Assembly: GCF_003253735.1 (NCBI RefSeq)
Contig: NZ_QKYW01000001.1
Coordinates: forward strand, 620,001 to 684,000
Direction of reading: 5' to 3'
Source: Pseudomonas sp. URMO17WK12:I2
Lineage (GTDB): Bacteria > Pseudomonadota > Gammaproteobacteria > Pseudomonadales > Pseudomonadaceae
Length of the DNA: 64,000 bases
Program-made: the position numbers and the translations under genes
The notes under the pieces: model-generated
Told to the model about the DNA's origin: nothing
What the model saw: the letters and a program-made list of their open reading frames with translations, nothing else
The model's database searches: none
Shown here: piece by piece, positions 9,496 through 19,378 of the stretch
Layout of the letters: the number at the start of each line of letters is the position of its first letter
Numbering within the stretch: the stretch's first letter is position 1

Positions 9496-10506
9496 TCACA
9501 CCCAGCCCTGGGCCTTGAGCTCGCTTTTCAGGTAGGCGTAGTACACCGGCGCGGCGACCAGGCCGGCGATGCCGAACGCAGCCTCGAACACCAGCATCAC
9601 CAGCAGCAGCTCCCAGGCCCGCGCCTTGATCTGCCCGCCGACGATGCGTGCGTTGAGGAAGTACTCGACCTTGTGGATCACGATCAGGTAAGCCAGCGCG
9701 CCCAGTGCCACCCAAATCGACAGCGAAAGGCCGACCACGAAGATCGCGGTGTTGGAGATCAGGTTGCCGACCACCGGCAACAGACCGGCCACGAAGGTGA
9801 CCACGATCAGCGTCTTGGTCAGCGGCAGGTGCACGCCAAACAGCGGCAGCACGCCGATGAGGAAGATCGCGGTAAAGGTGGTGTTGAGCAGCGATATCTT
9901 GATCTGCGCGAAGACGATATTGCGAAACGCCTCGACGAAACGCTGCACGCGGGTCAGCAGGGCACCCGCCAGAGGCTTGAGCTGCTCCGGGTCGGGCACG
10001 CTCTGCAGGGCGATCACCGCGCCAAGGATCATGCCGATCAGCACGGTGACGAACATGTGCACGGCGCCCTTGCCAACCAGTTGCAGCTCGCTGATGTGCC
10101 CACGCAACCAGTCGTGCAGCGTGACGCGGATGTCATCGACATTGGCCGGCAGATAAGCCACCAGCGCTTCCGGCAATTGTTCGCGGGCACGATCGACCAC
10201 GCCGAGCAGCTTGCCCATCATCCGCCCCGGGTTGTTGAGTTCGTGCATCAGCAACGAGAAGCCGCCGGCGAACAGCAACCCAAGCACGGCGATCACCAGC
10301 ACGCTGAGCACACCAACGGCCAACACACGCCCCATATGGCCCGCCAGCAGGCGCTGCATAGGCCGCGCCAGGCGGTTGACCAGTTCGAACACCAGCAACC
10401 CGGCCAACAGGCTGGGCAGTAGCTTCAACGGAAAAACCAGGAGGAGCGCGGCGCCGACGATCAATGCGCTGGCGAGGGAAAACCAGGGAGAGGCAGGGAC
10501 TTTCAT
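9496..10506 (-). CDS. AI-2E/PerM family membrane transporter
   Basis: A 336-residue polytopic membrane protein. Two N-terminal helix pairs are followed by a soluble segment (about residues 90-150) and four C-terminal helices. Those contain the family pattern QIKISLLNTTFTAIFLIGVL, FVAGLLPVVGNLISNT and LNARIVGGQIKARAWE. This is the UPF0118/AI-2E transporter (PerM-like) family, whose members export small signals, ions or other substrates; the substrate here is unknown. An upstream in-frame TTG would add ten residues, but the ATG at 10506 gives a more normal N-terminus. Neighbouring cobalamin and riboflavin genes do not clarify its role. Confidence 0.85.
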   Translation of the reverse strand: MKVPASPWFSLASALIVGAALLLVFPLKLLPSLLAGLLVFELVNRLARPMQRLLAGHMGRVLAVGVLSVLVIAVLGLLFAGGFSLLMHELNNPGRMMGKLLGVVDRAREQLPEALVAYLPANVDDIRVTLHDWLRGHISELQLVGKGAVHMFVTVLIGMILGAVIALQSVPDPEQLKPLAGALLTRVQRFVEAFRNIVFAQIKISLLNTTFTAIFLIGVLPLFGVHLPLTKTLIVVTFVAGLLPVVGNLISNTAIFVVGLSLSIWVALGALAYLIVIHKVEYFLNARIVGGQIKARAWELLLVMLVFEAAFGIAGLVAAPVYYAYLKSELKAQGWV

Positions 10507-10601
10507 AACGTCTGCAACAAACGGGAAGGCGCTCAATCTGCCAGTTGCCGGCGCGCTTTACCAGTGTCATCGCACGACTTGCACGCAGGCATTGACGGCG
10601 A

Positions 10602-11399
10602 TCACCTGGCCGGTGCTAGCAACGCGCAGAGCCTGGCCGTGGCGGCGAGCATCTGAAAGCTGGGGCGCTCGAGGCCCTTATCAGGCAACACCACCAACTG
10701 CTCGCTCTTTACCGCCCTTAGTTGCGGCCAGCGCTGCCAAGACTGCAACTGGCGCGCATCCGCGGCGATGATCAACGCCGGGTCACGCTGCAGCACAGCC
10801 TCCACACTGACCTGGGGTGCTGGCAGGTCGAGGTCGGCAAACAGGTTGCGTGCTCCGCACACCTGCAGCGCATCACTGATGATCTGCCGGCCGCCGACGG
10901 TATAGAGCGGTGCGTCCCACACCTGATAGAAAACCGGCAAAGGCTCGTTACGCCGATAACGCGTCCGCAGCGCTTCGAGCCCAGCGACGAAGCGATCATG
11001 CAGGCGCCGCCCCGCTTGCGGCCGTCCGAGGCGCTCGCCGATCAGCAGAAACTGCCGCCCCAGCTCGTCCAGCGAGCGCGGTTCGAGCACCAGCATGGCA
11101 ATACCGAAACCTTGCAGTTGCTCACGCTGGGCAGCGCTGACGCTGCCTGGCCACACCAGCAGCAGATCCGGCTGCAGGGCCAGCAGGGTTTCCATCTCCA
11201 GTTGCCCATAACGCCCGACGGAGGGCACGTGGGCCAGCGCCTGGGGACGCTCGCCACCGTCGAGCACGCCAACCAGCAGGTCGGCGGCGCCCAGCTCGAG
11301 GACGATTTCACTCAGCGACGGCGCCAGGCTGACCACTCGCTCGGCAGCTGCCAGTGAGGTCGCCTGCAGCAACAGCAGCGCAAGCAGCACGCCGCGCAT
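10602..11399 (-). CDS. BtuF-like cobalamin-binding periplasmic protein
   Basis: A 265-residue class III periplasmic binding protein with signal peptide [19 protein letters not shown]. The mature start ERVVSLAPSLSEIVLELGAADLLVGV, the block LEMETLLALQPDLLLVW and the central VYQVWDAPLYTVGG-like segment are typical of BtuF/FepB-type binding proteins without a lipobox. In Pseudomonas the protein at this position next to ribA is annotated as cobalamin-binding. No BtuCD permease or ATPase genes are adjacent, so it must pair with a transporter encoded elsewhere. Its ATG overlaps the preceding gene's TGA by one base (TGATG), which suggests coupling. Confidence 0.8.
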   Translation of the reverse strand: MRGVLLALLLLQATSLAAAERVVSLAPSLSEIVLELGAADLLVGVLDGGERPQALAHVPSVGRYGQLEMETLLALQPDLLLVWPGSVSAAQREQLQGFGIAMLVLEPRSLDELGRQFLLIGERLGRPQAGRRLHDRFVAGLEALRTRYRRNEPLPVFYQVWDAPLYTVGGRQIISDALQVCGARNLFADLDLPAPQVSVEAVLQRDPALIIAADARQLQSWQRWPQLRAVKSEQLVVLPDKGLERPSFQMLAATARLCALLAPAR

Positions 11400-11812
11400 C
11401 AGAACTGCCGGGGAATGCGGTAAAGGTAGAGCACCACGACGCTGGCCAGCGTCAGCAAAATCTGCGGCACCGCTTCCAGTCCGGCGAATACCGCCAGGGC
11501 GGCGATCCAGGCTGGCAGCCCGGCCCCCAGCAAAGCTGGGCGCCGGCGCTCGGCGAGGCTCAGCCAGGCGGCGGGCTCGTCGGCGGTATTCAGCGCTTTG
11601 GCGAGGGCGAACAAGGCGCGCTTGTAGACGCTGAACAATGGCAGGCTGACGAACAGCGAGGCCAGCCCGGCGATGAACAGCGGCATGGCCAGCACGCCCG
11701 GCTGGCGCCCGGCACCGAACAGCAGATTGATCAGCAACAGCGGTGCCAGGGTCAGTGCCAGTTGCCGCCACCAGAGCAGGGCCAACCGGCGCTTGACCGC
11801 GGCGCGGGTCAA
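11399..11812 (-). CDS. Small membrane protein of the ribA cluster
   Basis: A 137-residue protein with four predicted membrane segments ([70 protein letters not shown]) and basic N-terminal and C-terminal ends (positive-inside). I do not recognise a family with a known function. It is coupled on both sides: its ATG overlaps the ribA TGA by four bases, and its TGA overlaps the start of the BtuF-like gene. The same position between ribA and a BtuF-like gene is occupied by a membrane protein in P. aeruginosa, so the trio is a conserved operon. Confidence 0.8.
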   Translation of the reverse strand: MTRAAVKRRLALLWWRQLALTLAPLLLINLLFGAGRQPGVLAMPLFIAGLASLFVSLPLFSVYKRALFALAKALNTADEPAAWLSLAERRRPALLGAGLPAWIAALAVFAGLEAVPQILLTLASVVVLYLYRIPRQF

Positions 11813-12426
11813 GGCCGCTCGACCTCACCCTGATGCAGCTTGCCGAGCATGTGCCCGAGCTTGCCGGCCTTGGTGGCCAGGTACTTGCTGTTGTGCGGGT
11901 TGTGCCCCAGTTGCAGCGGCACGCGGTTGGCCACCGGGATGCCCATGTCGCCGAGCGCCTTGACCTTGCGCGGGTTGTTGGTCATCAGCTTGAGCGAGGA
12001 GATGCCCAGGTGCTTGAGCATCGGCAGGCAGATCGCGTAATCGCGCATGTCGGCACCAAAGCCCAGGCGCTCGTTGGCTTCGACGGTGTCGGCACCGCCA
12101 TCCTGCAGCTCGTAGGCGCGGATCTTGTTGAGCAGGCCGATGCCGCGGCCTTCCTGACGCAGGTACAGCAGCACGCCGCGACCTTCTTCGGCGATGGCGC
12201 GCAGGGCGCCTTCGAGCTGGAAGCCGCAATCGCAGCGCAGGCTGAACAGCGCATCACCGGTCAGGCACTCGGAATGCAGGCGCCCCAGTACCGGCTCACC
12301 GTCGGCCACATTGCCGAAGGTCAGCGCGACATGTTCCTTGCCCGTGGCCTCTTCGAGAAAGCCATGCATGGTGAACACACCGAACGGGGTCGGCAGTTGG
12401 GAGGCGGCGACGAACACGACAGGCAC
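11809..12426 (-). CDS. ribA: GTP cyclohydrolase II
   Basis: A 205-residue cytoplasmic enzyme that converts GTP to the pyrimidine precursor of riboflavin, formate and pyrophosphate. The zinc ligands are Cys54, Cys65 and Cys67 ([20 protein letters not shown]), spaced as in E. coli Rib[15 protein letters not shown] and [10 protein letters not shown] are the GTP-binding and catalytic blocks. The start is taken as GTG at 12426, with AGGAG eight bases upstream. This gives the conserved [17 protein letters not shown]-terminus, while the longer frame adds 22 unrelated residues. First gene of the ribA - membrane protein - BtuF-like cluster. Confidence 0.95.
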   Translation of the reverse strand: MPVVFVAASQLPTPFGVFTMHGFLEEATGKEHVALTFGNVADGEPVLGRLHSECLTGDALFSLRCDCGFQLEGALRAIAEEGRGVLLYLRQEGRGIGLLNKIRAYELQDGGADTVEANERLGFGADMRDYAICLPMLKHLGISSLKLMTNNPRKVKALGDMGIPVANRVPLQLGHNPHNSKYLATKAGKLGHMLGKLHQGEVERP

Positions 12427-12538
12427 CGGATGCTCCTGGTAGCGGAAAGGGATGCGGATTTGCAAGGGGTGATAGTGTAACAGCAGCGTCAAGAGCAGCG
12501 TCAGCCGAATTACCGATCAAAAGGATCGAGCGACCGGC

Positions 12539-12970
12539 TCAGCCGCCAGCCGGCCCACAGTCGATCGCCACATGACTGCCGTCCTTCACGCCCAGCGCCG
12601 CGAACTCGCCCCGGGGGACCTCGATGATATAGCGCACCGGCGCGTCGGAACCATGACGCCGCAGGCTGAAGGGGCGCATGTCGACCACCTTGCGCACCGT
12701 GCCGGCGCTGTCGATAAAGGCCGCCGACAGCGCGACGCGGGTATCCTTCATCCACAGCTCGCGCAACCCCTCCTGGGGCCAGGCGAAGAGCATGCCGCCG
12801 CCCACCTCGTCACGACCGGAAAGCCCCAGGGTGCGCGACTCGGGGGTGGCGGCGAGCGGAAGGTCGCGCTCTGCGCCGGAAGGAAAGCCAACCCGGCACT
12901 CGGGCAGCTGTGCCAGCGCAGCGTTCGAGGCAAGCCCTAGGGCGACGCACAAAAGAGCTGAAGGCTTCAT
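12539..12970 (-). CDS. DUF192 family secreted protein
   Basis: A 143-residue protein with a signal peptide (MKPSALLCVALGLASNAALA) followed by one DUF192 domain. That domain includes the R-x-x-GL-S-R start (TPESRTLGLSGRDEVGGGMLFAW), LWMKDTRVALSAAFIDSAGTV, and the C-terminal YIIEVPRGEFAALGVKDGS. The family is found in archaea and bacteria as a small barrel of unknown biochemical role, usually exported. In P. aeruginosa a homologue also lies beside ribA. It is transcribed leftwards, 112 bases upstream of ribA, and may share its transcript. Confidence 0.88.
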   Translation of the reverse strand: MKPSALLCVALGLASNAALAQLPECRVGFPSGAERDLPLAATPESRTLGLSGRDEVGGGMLFAWPQEGLRELWMKDTRVALSAAFIDSAGTVRKVVDMRPFSLRRHGSDAPVRYIIEVPRGEFAALGVKDGSHVAIDCGPAGG

Positions 12971-13082
12971 GAACAATCCCAGGCATGAACGGAGTGCCGA
13001 TCCTACGCCATGTGCACATTTGCCACGCCCGCAACGCGACGGACGAATGCAGCGGATACCCCAGCGTGCCGGCATTTACCGC

Positions 13083-13088
13083 TATAAT
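13083..13088 (+). promoter_or_regulatory. Candidate sigma-70 -10 element for prfC
   Basis: A perfect TATAAT occurs 56 bases before the prfC start codon in the divergent gap between the DUF192 gene and prfC. No good -35 hexamer stands 16-18 bases upstream, so this is a partial promoter call. Confidence 0.4.
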
Positions 13089-13144
13089 CGCGCATTTTTC
13101 CGGGCCGCCCTGGTCCGTTCACGCTTTCAAGCAGGCACGCATCC

Positions 13145-14728
13145 ATGACCACTCAGGCCGCCGAAGTCGCCAAGCGCCGCACCTTCGCGATCATTTCCCA
13201 CCCCGACGCCGGTAAGACCACCATCACCGAAAAGCTGCTGCTGATGGGCAAGGCGATCGAGGTGGCCGGTACGGTGAAGTCGCGGAAATCCGACCGCCAT
13301 GCGACTTCCGACTGGATGGAAATGGAGAAGCAACGTGGTATCTCCATCACCACCTCGGTAATGCAGTTCCCCTACCGCGAGCACATGATCAACCTGCTCG
13401 ACACCCCGGGCCACGAAGACTTCTCGGAAGACACCTACCGCACCCTGACCGCGGTGGACAGCGCACTGATGGTGCTCGACGGCGGTAAAGGCGTCGAGCC
13501 GCGCACCATCGCCCTGATGGACGTGTGCCGCCTGCGCGACACGCCTATCGTCAGCTTCGTCAACAAGCTCGACCGTGATATTCGCGACCCTATCGAACTG
13601 CTCGACGAGATCGAGGCGGTGCTGAAGATCAAGGCGGCGCCGATCACCTGGCCAATTGGTTGCTACCGCGACTTCAAGGGCGTGTACCACCTCGAAGGCG
13701 ACTACATCATCGTCTACACTGCCGGCCACGGCCACGAGCGCACCGAAACCAAGATCATCGAGAAACTCGACTCCGACGAGGCCCGCGCCCATCTGGGCGA
13801 CGAGTACGAGCGCTTCGTCGAGCAGCTAGAGCTGGTGCAGGTCGCCTGCCACCCGTTCGACCAAGACGAATTCAACAACGGCCAGCTGACCCCGGTGTTC
13901 TTCGGCACCGCACTGGGCAACTTCGGTGTCGACCATGTACTCGACGCCGTGGTCGACTGGGCACCACGCCCACTGCCGCGGGTCGCCAACGAGCGCCCGG
14001 TGCAGCCGACCGAAGAGAAATTCACCGGTTTCGTGTTCAAGATCCAGGCGAACATGGACCCCAAGCACCGCGACCGCGTGGCCTTCATGCGCATCTGCTC
14101 GGGCAAGTACGAGAAAGGCATGAAGATGCGCCACGTGCGCACCGGCAAGGACGTACGCATCGGCGACGCCCTGACCTTCTTCTCCAGCGAGCGGGAAATG
14201 CTCGAGGAAGCCTGGGCGGGCGACATCATCGGTCTGCACAACCACGGCACCATCCAGATCGGCGACACCTTCACCGAAGGCGAAGCCCTGGGCTTCACCG
14301 GTATCCCACACTTCGCCCCGGAGCTGTTCCGTCGCGTGCGTCTGAAGGACCCGCTGAAATCCAAGCAGCTGCGCCAGGGCCTGCAGCAGCTCGCCGAGGA
14401 AGGCGCCACCCAGGTGTTCTTTCCCGAACGCAGCAACGACATCATCCTCGGCGCCGTCGGTGTGCTGCAGTTCGACGTGGTCGCCAGCCGCCTGAAAGAG
14501 GAATACAAGGTCGAGTGCGGCTACGAGCCGATCACCGTGTGGTCGGCGCGCTGGATCGAGTGCGACGACAAGAAGAAGCTCGAGGAATTCTCCAACAAGG
14601 CCGTGGAAAACCTCGCCCTCGACGGCGGTGGCCACCTAACCTACCTGGCGCCGACCCGCGTCAACCTGAGCCTGATGGAAGAACGCTGGCCGGACGTGAA
14701 ATTCCGCGCGACGCGCGAGCACCATTGA
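13145..14728 (+). CDS. prfC: Peptide chain release factor 3
   Basis: A 527-residue translational GTPase that removes RF1/RF2 from the ribosome after termination. G1 SHPDAGKTT is at residues 18-26, the switch I region includes [14 protein letters not shown], and G3 [16 protein letters not shown] is near residue 87. G4 NKLDRD is near 141, followed by domain II and the RF3-specific C-terminus ([16 protein letters not shown]). Length matches the family. It is a single transcription unit ending in a strong terminator. Confidence 0.97.
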   Translation: MTTQAAEVAKRRTFAIISHPDAGKTTITEKLLLMGKAIEVAGTVKSRKSDRHATSDWMEMEKQRGISITTSVMQFPYREHMINLLDTPGHEDFSEDTYRTLTAVDSALMVLDGGKGVEPRTIALMDVCRLRDTPIVSFVNKLDRDIRDPIELLDEIEAVLKIKAAPITWPIGCYRDFKGVYHLEGDYIIVYTAGHGHERTETKIIEKLDSDEARAHLGDEYERFVEQLELVQVACHPFDQDEFNNGQLTPVFFGTALGNFGVDHVLDAVVDWAPRPLPRVANERPVQPTEEKFTGFVFKIQANMDPKHRDRVAFMRICSGKYEKGMKMRHVRTGKDVRIGDALTFFSSEREMLEEAWAGDIIGLHNHGTIQIGDTFTEGEALGFTGIPHFAPELFRRVRLKDPLKSKQLRQGLQQLAEEGATQVFFPERSNDIILGAVGVLQFDVVASRLKEEYKVECGYEPITVWSARWIECDDKKKLEEFSNKAVENLALDGGGHLTYLAPTRVNLSLMEERWPDVKFRATREHH

Positions 14729-14753
14729 TCGCGCTTTTTCATGCTCAATAAAG

Positions 14754-14779
14754 AACGGCCCTGAATGGGCCGTTTTTTT
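14754..14779 (+). terminator. Rho-independent terminator of prfC
   Basis: AACGGCCC / GGGCCGTT stem with a TGAAT-type loop followed by seven T residues, 25 bases after the prfC stop. The A-run on the other side makes it usable for the convergent gcd gene as well. Confidence 0.9.
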
Positions 14780-14816
14780 GGGCGTTTCATAGACTGGGTC
14801 GAGCGGGACTTCCTGC

Positions 14817-17222
14817 TTATTTATCCTCCGGCAGCGCCCAGGCAGTTACCGAATCGCCGATCTTGGTGCCGAACGAGCCGTGTCCGCCGGCCATTTGCAC
14901 CACGTATTGCTTGCCGGTCTTCTCCGACACGTAAGTCATCGGCGTCGCCTGCCCCCCCGCCGGCAGACGCCCTTTCCACAGCTCCTTGCCGGTCTTCAGG
15001 TCATAGGCACGCAGGTAGTAGTCCAGCGTACCGCTCATGAATGCCACGCCACCGGCGGTGACGATCGGCCCACCGAGCGCCGGCGTGCCGACCGGAAACG
15101 GCAGGCCCAGGGGCGCGCTATCGCGGCTGGTGCCGTTCTTGTGCATCCACACCTTCTTCATGGTGCGCAGATCCACGGCGGTCACGTAACCCCATGGCGG
15201 CGACTGGCACGGCAGACCGAGCACCGACAGGAACGGCTGCAAGCGCACCATATAAGGCGCCCCCAGGTTGGGTTGCAGTCCGGTTTCCCCACCGCCCATC
15301 TGCTCATCGGGGTCGACCTCGCTACGCTTGACCATCTGCGAGATGAATGCGAGGTAGTTCGGCGCGCCAAACAGAAGTTGCCGCTGCGGATCCACGGCTA
15401 CCGACGGCCAGTTGAACACGCCGACGTTGCCCGGATAGATCAACGAGCCCTGCTGCGACGGCGGGGTAAAGTCGCCCTCGTAACGCAGCTTGCGGAACTG
15501 GATACGGCAGATCATCTGGTCGATCGGCGTACCGCCCCACATGTCGCGCTCGTGCAACGGCTCCTGTGGCGCATAGCTCAGGGCCGACGCGGGCTGGGTG
15601 GCTGCGGTGGTGTCGCCGTAGTCGGTGCCCTGGGGCACCGGGATCTCGTTGACCGGCACGATGGGCTCGCCGGTACGCCGGTCGAGCACATAGAGATCAC
15701 CGCGCTTGGTCGCCTGGATGATCGCCGGCACCTTGCCCTGCGCACCGTCGATATCCACCAGAGTCGGCTGCGATGGCAGATCGCGGTCCCAGAGATCGTG
15801 ATGCACGGTCTGAAACTCCCAGCGCACTTTGCCGGTCGCCAGATCCAGCGCGACCAGGGTGGCCGTGAACCGTTCGGCCAGCTCGTTACGGGGGGTCGAC
15901 CACTGATCCGGGGTCTGGTTGCCCATCGGCAAATACACCAGCCCCAGCGCCTCATCGGCGGTGGGAATCGTCCAGACGTTGGGCGTGCTGCGCACATAGG
16001 TTTCGCCCGGTGCCAGCGGCTCGGTGGCATCCGGCTTGCCCGGATCAAAATTCCACACCAGCTCGCCGGTTTTCACGTCGTAGGCGCGGATCACGCCGCC
16101 GGGCGAATCCACCGAACCGTTATCGGTGATCGAACCGCCCTGAATCACCAGCTTGCTGGTCACCACGGGTGGCGAGGTCGGCAGGTAGACGCCCAGCGCG
16201 CCATCACCCAGCCCGGCCTTGAGATCGACCGTGCCGGCATCACCGAAGTCTTCGCACGGCTGACCGTCATCGACATCCAACGCCATCAGGGTACCGTCGT
16301 TGGTCGGCAGGAACAGGCGCTTTTCACAGCGCGCGGCTGGCTGATTGGGCTGCTCGGCGGCATTGGCGGTTGCTGCAGCAGCGGCACCATCGTGATAGGC
16401 CAAGCCACGGCAGGTCATATGCTGGTAGTACTCGGCATCCCGGTTGATGCTCGGATCGAAGCGCCAGCGCTCCTCGCCTGTGTCTGCATCCAGCGCAATC
16501 GCCACGCTATGAGGCGTGCAGATAAACAGGGTATTGCCCACCTTCAATGGCGTGACCTGATTGGTCAGCTCATGGGGATCGCCCTCCCCCGGCAAATCCC
16601 CGGTATGAAACTCCCAGGCCTTCTCCAGCTTGCCGGCGTTCTCCGGCGTAATCAGATCAGCGCTCGAGTAACGATCACTCTGCTTCGAACCACCATAGGC
16701 CGGCCACTCACTCGGCGAGCGCTGCGCAACGCCACCAGCCGCCCCACCCTGCATCTGCGCATCACTGAATTCGCCATCGATGGAATGGTAATCCTGGGTC
16801 AACGAATAACCGGCCATCAACGCACCGGCCAAAAGCCCCACCCCCAGAACCCCGGTCGCGCCATCACGCCAGACACCATTGCGTCCGACATGCCGATTGA
16901 CGAAAGGCAGGAACAGCCAGAGCCCAAGGATGCACCACAGGTCGATCCGCGGTGCCAGCTGCCACCAATCGAAGCGCACTTCGTAGAGGGTCCAGGCGAG
17001 GGAGCCAAGCAGCAACAGGCCATAAATAGCAATCGCCATCCGCCGCTGCGCGAACAGCAGGCCCGCCACGACAAGCAAGCCAATACCCGCCATAAGGTAA
17101 TACCACGACCCACCCAGCGCCGCGAGATACCCGCCTCCGCCGGCAATTACCAACCCCAGCAGGAGCATCGCCAGTGCGGTCAGGGTAATGCGTAGGGGCC
17201 GACGGCCGTCTTCCATAGTCAT
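14817..17222 (-). CDS. gcd: Membrane-bound PQQ-dependent glucose dehydrogenase
   Basis: An 801-residue quinoprotein that oxidises glucose to gluconolactone in the periplasm and passes electrons to ubiquinone. Five membrane helices occupy roughly residues 10-140. The large PQQ beta-propeller follows, with family blocks SEWPAYGGSKQSDRYSS, FICTPHSVAIALDADTGEERW, WEFQTVHHDLWDRDLPSQP and the C-terminal GGQATPMTYVSEKTGKQYVV. Length is as for Gcd. The ATG at 17222 has GGAG nine bases upstream; a GTG five codons earlier is possible. The cofactor genes (pqq) are not in this window. Converges on prfC. Confidence 0.95.
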   Translation of the reverse strand: MTMEDGRRPLRITLTALAMLLLGLVIAGGGGYLAALGGSWYYLMAGIGLLVVAGLLFAQRRMAIAIYGLLLLGSLAWTLYEVRFDWWQLAPRIDLWCILGLWLFLPFVNRHVGRNGVWRDGATGVLGVGLLAGALMAGYSLTQDYHSIDGEFSDAQMQGGAAGGVAQRSPSEWPAYGGSKQSDRYSSADLITPENAGKLEKAWEFHTGDLPGEGDPHELTNQVTPLKVGNTLFICTPHSVAIALDADTGEERWRFDPSINRDAEYYQHMTCRGLAYHDGAAAAATANAAEQPNQPAARCEKRLFLPTNDGTLMALDVDDGQPCEDFGDAGTVDLKAGLGDGALGVYLPTSPPVVTSKLVIQGGSITDNGSVDSPGGVIRAYDVKTGELVWNFDPGKPDATEPLAPGETYVRSTPNVWTIPTADEALGLVYLPMGNQTPDQWSTPRNELAERFTATLVALDLATGKVRWEFQTVHHDLWDRDLPSQPTLVDIDGAQGKVPAIIQATKRGDLYVLDRRTGEPIVPVNEIPVPQGTDYGDTTAATQPASALSYAPQEPLHERDMWGGTPIDQMICRIQFRKLRYEGDFTPPSQQGSLIYPGNVGVFNWPSVAVDPQRQLLFGAPNYLAFISQMVKRSEVDPDEQMGGGETGLQPNLGAPYMVRLQPFLSVLGLPCQSPPWGYVTAVDLRTMKKVWMHKNGTSRDSAPLGLPFPVGTPALGGPIVTAGGVAFMSGTLDYYLRAYDLKTGKELWKGRLPAGGQATPMTYVSEKTGKQYVVQMAGGHGSFGTKIGDSVTAWALPEDK

Positions 17223-17677
17223 GCGGGAATTCTCCACCTAATTCATTCACAGCCATCCCAAGCGAAGCCTTTTGAAACATCTGCTCAGCAATGGTCAGTG
17301 GAAAGGGGGAAGGGGTTTTGGTTCAGGTTTTTTCCGGCGTGGATTGGCGAAGTTTGGCTGCTGCAGTTGCTACGACAGACTTGAGATCTCGATGGGTTGC
17401 AACTGACTTCTTTTATCCGAGTGAACCGCTATACAGCGCGCAGCAAAAATCGTAGGCGTAATCCGCCGCCAGGTTTGCAGCACTGCGAAATCCAGACAGC
17501 AAAACGCCCCCGTGCAAGGTGGGGCTTTCAGTTGCAGTACGATGCAGCAGGTTCGCGGTACGAAGAATTACGACTTCGGACTATGCCTTTGACCAATCCA
17601 GGCTACAGTCTACGGGTATCCATCATACTGCGACACACCACACAACCAATAATCCGATCAACGATATCGAAATCAAC
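17223..17677. other. Gene-poor stretch between gcd and the pilin glycosyltransferase gene
   Basis: No credible gene. A short open frame on the + strand has the composition of noise. Composition falls from GC-rich near gcd to AT-rich towards 17,600, so the border of the low-GC pilin-modification segment probably lies in here. A weak hairpin is noted separately at 17506-17525. I found no tRNA gene, although a tRNA-Thr borders the pilA locus in P. aeruginosa. Confidence 0.5.
17501..17528 (-). terminator. Weak candidate terminator downstream of the pilin glycosyltransferase
   Basis: GCCCC (17506-17510) pairs with GGGGC (17521-17525). On the minus strand the hairpin is followed by GTTTTGC. The stem is short, so the call is tentative. 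Confidence 0.3.
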
Positions 17678-19318
17678 TTATTCCCCTTTATTTCCAGAGG
17701 AAATAGGGAGTAAGCTCAGAGCTGAAAAGTAGCTTGAGTCCCCGTGAAGAGCCCTCAAAATTAGCAAAACCTCTTGAGACTCACTCTGTCGCCCATTTAA
17801 ATCCAAAATTAAAGCATACCGGTATAAATTCGCCAAATATGGATATCGCCATACAACTCGTCTCATATCTGCAAGAGACTCCTCACTTTCCTCTCGATGA
17901 GGAGTCATTCGGCGATACTCCATAAGAGCCGACAACTGTGTCAGCAATACAATGCCCCGCGAGTCATACTGTCGCTCAAAGCCTACAACGCCAGCATCAC
18001 TAACCTTCCGAGAAAACTCCTCTTGCTGCAGCACTCTATACTCAAATACAACCCGAGCGAGAACAACAACCCCTAAGATTAAAAATGCTGCCATCAGCCA
18101 CGTGGGCACGTTTAAAACCATGCGCATTGGCGGCCTTGCACCGCCCAACAGCAAACCTAAGGGAATTAAAAAATAAGCATATGCAAAAGGAAATTCAAAA
18201 AGCGAATGAACACCTATAGCAAGCCCGACAAGCACAGCAAAAAAAGTTTCAGCATCATTCACATGACGAATGAGTCCCCACCCCCATACAGAGCAAATTA
18301 AAACTATCAAACCACCGAGCGGAACTCCGTTCCAAAGCAGCAAATCTAGAATAATATTATGGCTATACTCGGCCATCATGGGAAGCGGCTGCAATGATGA
18401 AACTGCCGCCTGAGCAACGCTGATCTGATTCCAACCGACACCGAAAAGCCAATATTCCTTCAACGCCATCAACAATTGATACCAAAGCTCCAAACGCCCA
18501 GAGGCAGAGCGTTCTACAAGACTATAGGTTCCAAACCCCAAGGCATCGGAGACTAAGGGCATGACAACCGTCATCGCACAAAAGTAGAAGAACCAGATTA
18601 TAACTAGCCATAGATGGAATCGAGTGTTCTTCTTGCGAACCATGTATGCGCAAAATAAACCAAGAAATAAGAAGGTGACCCAGGGTGTCCGCGACTGTGT
18701 CAGCACCACACCCAACAATAAAAATATCGCTACCAATGTAAGCAAGGCGCTGTGAGCCTTGCGTTTTTCGTAAAAGTAAAGCAAGCCTGCACACCCCATA
18801 AGTAACAGCGTTGCTAAATTATTAGGCTGCCCTAAATTGGCATAAACGCGCCCTCCAGCAAGATTGATCTCAAAATCGCTTTCAGCCACATGAAACCACT
18901 GTCGAATAGCAATCGCACATGAAATAGTCGAAGCCGTGATAATGCAAATAGCTATCAAGCTATAAAATTCCGAGCGCTTTGCCTCTGTCTCACAGGCCGC
19001 GCTCCCAACAACAATTGCCAAAGCTAAAGCAAGAATATACGAGCTGGCGAGCAGGGCATCTCCCCAGAAAAATATCAGGCCGGCGAAGAACTGCGCTACG
19101 GGAATGGTGGCGACAAAAAATATAAACCCGGACATCGGACCAAGCTTAAAATTGCGACTACAAAGAGCCGTTAACAACAACGCTATAAATGCACAAAAAT
19201 CTTGTACAAAGTTGGTCCATGGCAAGAAATGGAACGGCCACAGCCAGGATATCAGCAGCAAAGTTCCTACAACTGTAAAAGCACATCGGAAAACTGACAG
19301 CTTTTTTAAATATGACAT
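17678..19318 (-). CDS. PglL/TfpO-type pilin O-oligosaccharyltransferase
   Basis: A 546-residue inner-membrane protein with about 11 hydrophobic helices. It carries the Wzy_C/O-antigen-ligase pattern: YANLGQPNNLATLLLMG (PglL-family signature), VLTQSRTPWVTFLF, SASGRLELW, and the periplasmic-loop motif EYSHNIILDLLLWNGVPLGG. A soluble C-terminal tail of about 120 residues follows. Such enzymes move lipid-linked glycans onto pilins in the periplasm. It lies on the same strand just downstream of pilA, as TfpO (PilO) does in P. aeruginosa group I strains. GC is clearly lower than the neighbours (25 of 60 bases in 18241-18300). A terminator sits between it and pilA. Confidence 0.8.
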   Translation of the reverse strand: MSYLKKLSVFRCAFTVVGTLLLISWLWPFHFLPWTNFVQDFCAFIALLLTALCSRNFKLGPMSGFIFFVATIPVAQFFAGLIFFWGDALLASSYILALALAIVVGSAACETEAKRSEFYSLIAICIITASTISCAIAIRQWFHVAESDFEINLAGGRVYANLGQPNNLATLLLMGCAGLLYFYEKRKAHSALLTLVAIFLLLGVVLTQSRTPWVTFLFLGLFCAYMVRKKNTRFHLWLVIIWFFYFCAMTVVMPLVSDALGFGTYSLVERSASGRLELWYQLLMALKEYWLFGVGWNQISVAQAAVSSLQPLPMMAEYSHNIILDLLLWNGVPLGGLIVLICSVWGWGLIRHVNDAETFFAVLVGLAIGVHSLFEFPFAYAYFLIPLGLLLGGARPPMRMVLNVPTWLMAAFLILGVVVLARVVFEYRVLQQEEFSRKVSDAGVVGFERQYDSRGIVLLTQLSALMEYRRMTPHREESEESLADMRRVVWRYPYLANLYRYALILDLNGRQSESQEVLLILRALHGDSSYFSALSLLPISSGNKGE

Positions 19319-19335
19319 GCGATACCTTGAACAAA

Positions 19336-19361
19336 TAAAAAAGCCCCGCCAAGCGGGGCTT
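19336..19361 (-). terminator. Rho-independent terminator downstream of pilA
   Basis: AGCCCCGC / GCGGGGCT stem (19342-19349 with 19353-19360, three-base loop), followed on the minus strand by a run of six T residues. It lies between pilA and the glycosyltransferase gene. It should end most pilA transcripts and let only some reach the ligase gene. Confidence 0.9.
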
Positions 19362-19378
19362 CTCTAATAAGATCTTAA

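Noticed and set aside
17397..17925. Two open frames on the + strand near and across the end of the pilin glycosyltransferase gene
   Set aside because: No start signal or homology pattern; the second is antisense to a clear gene.
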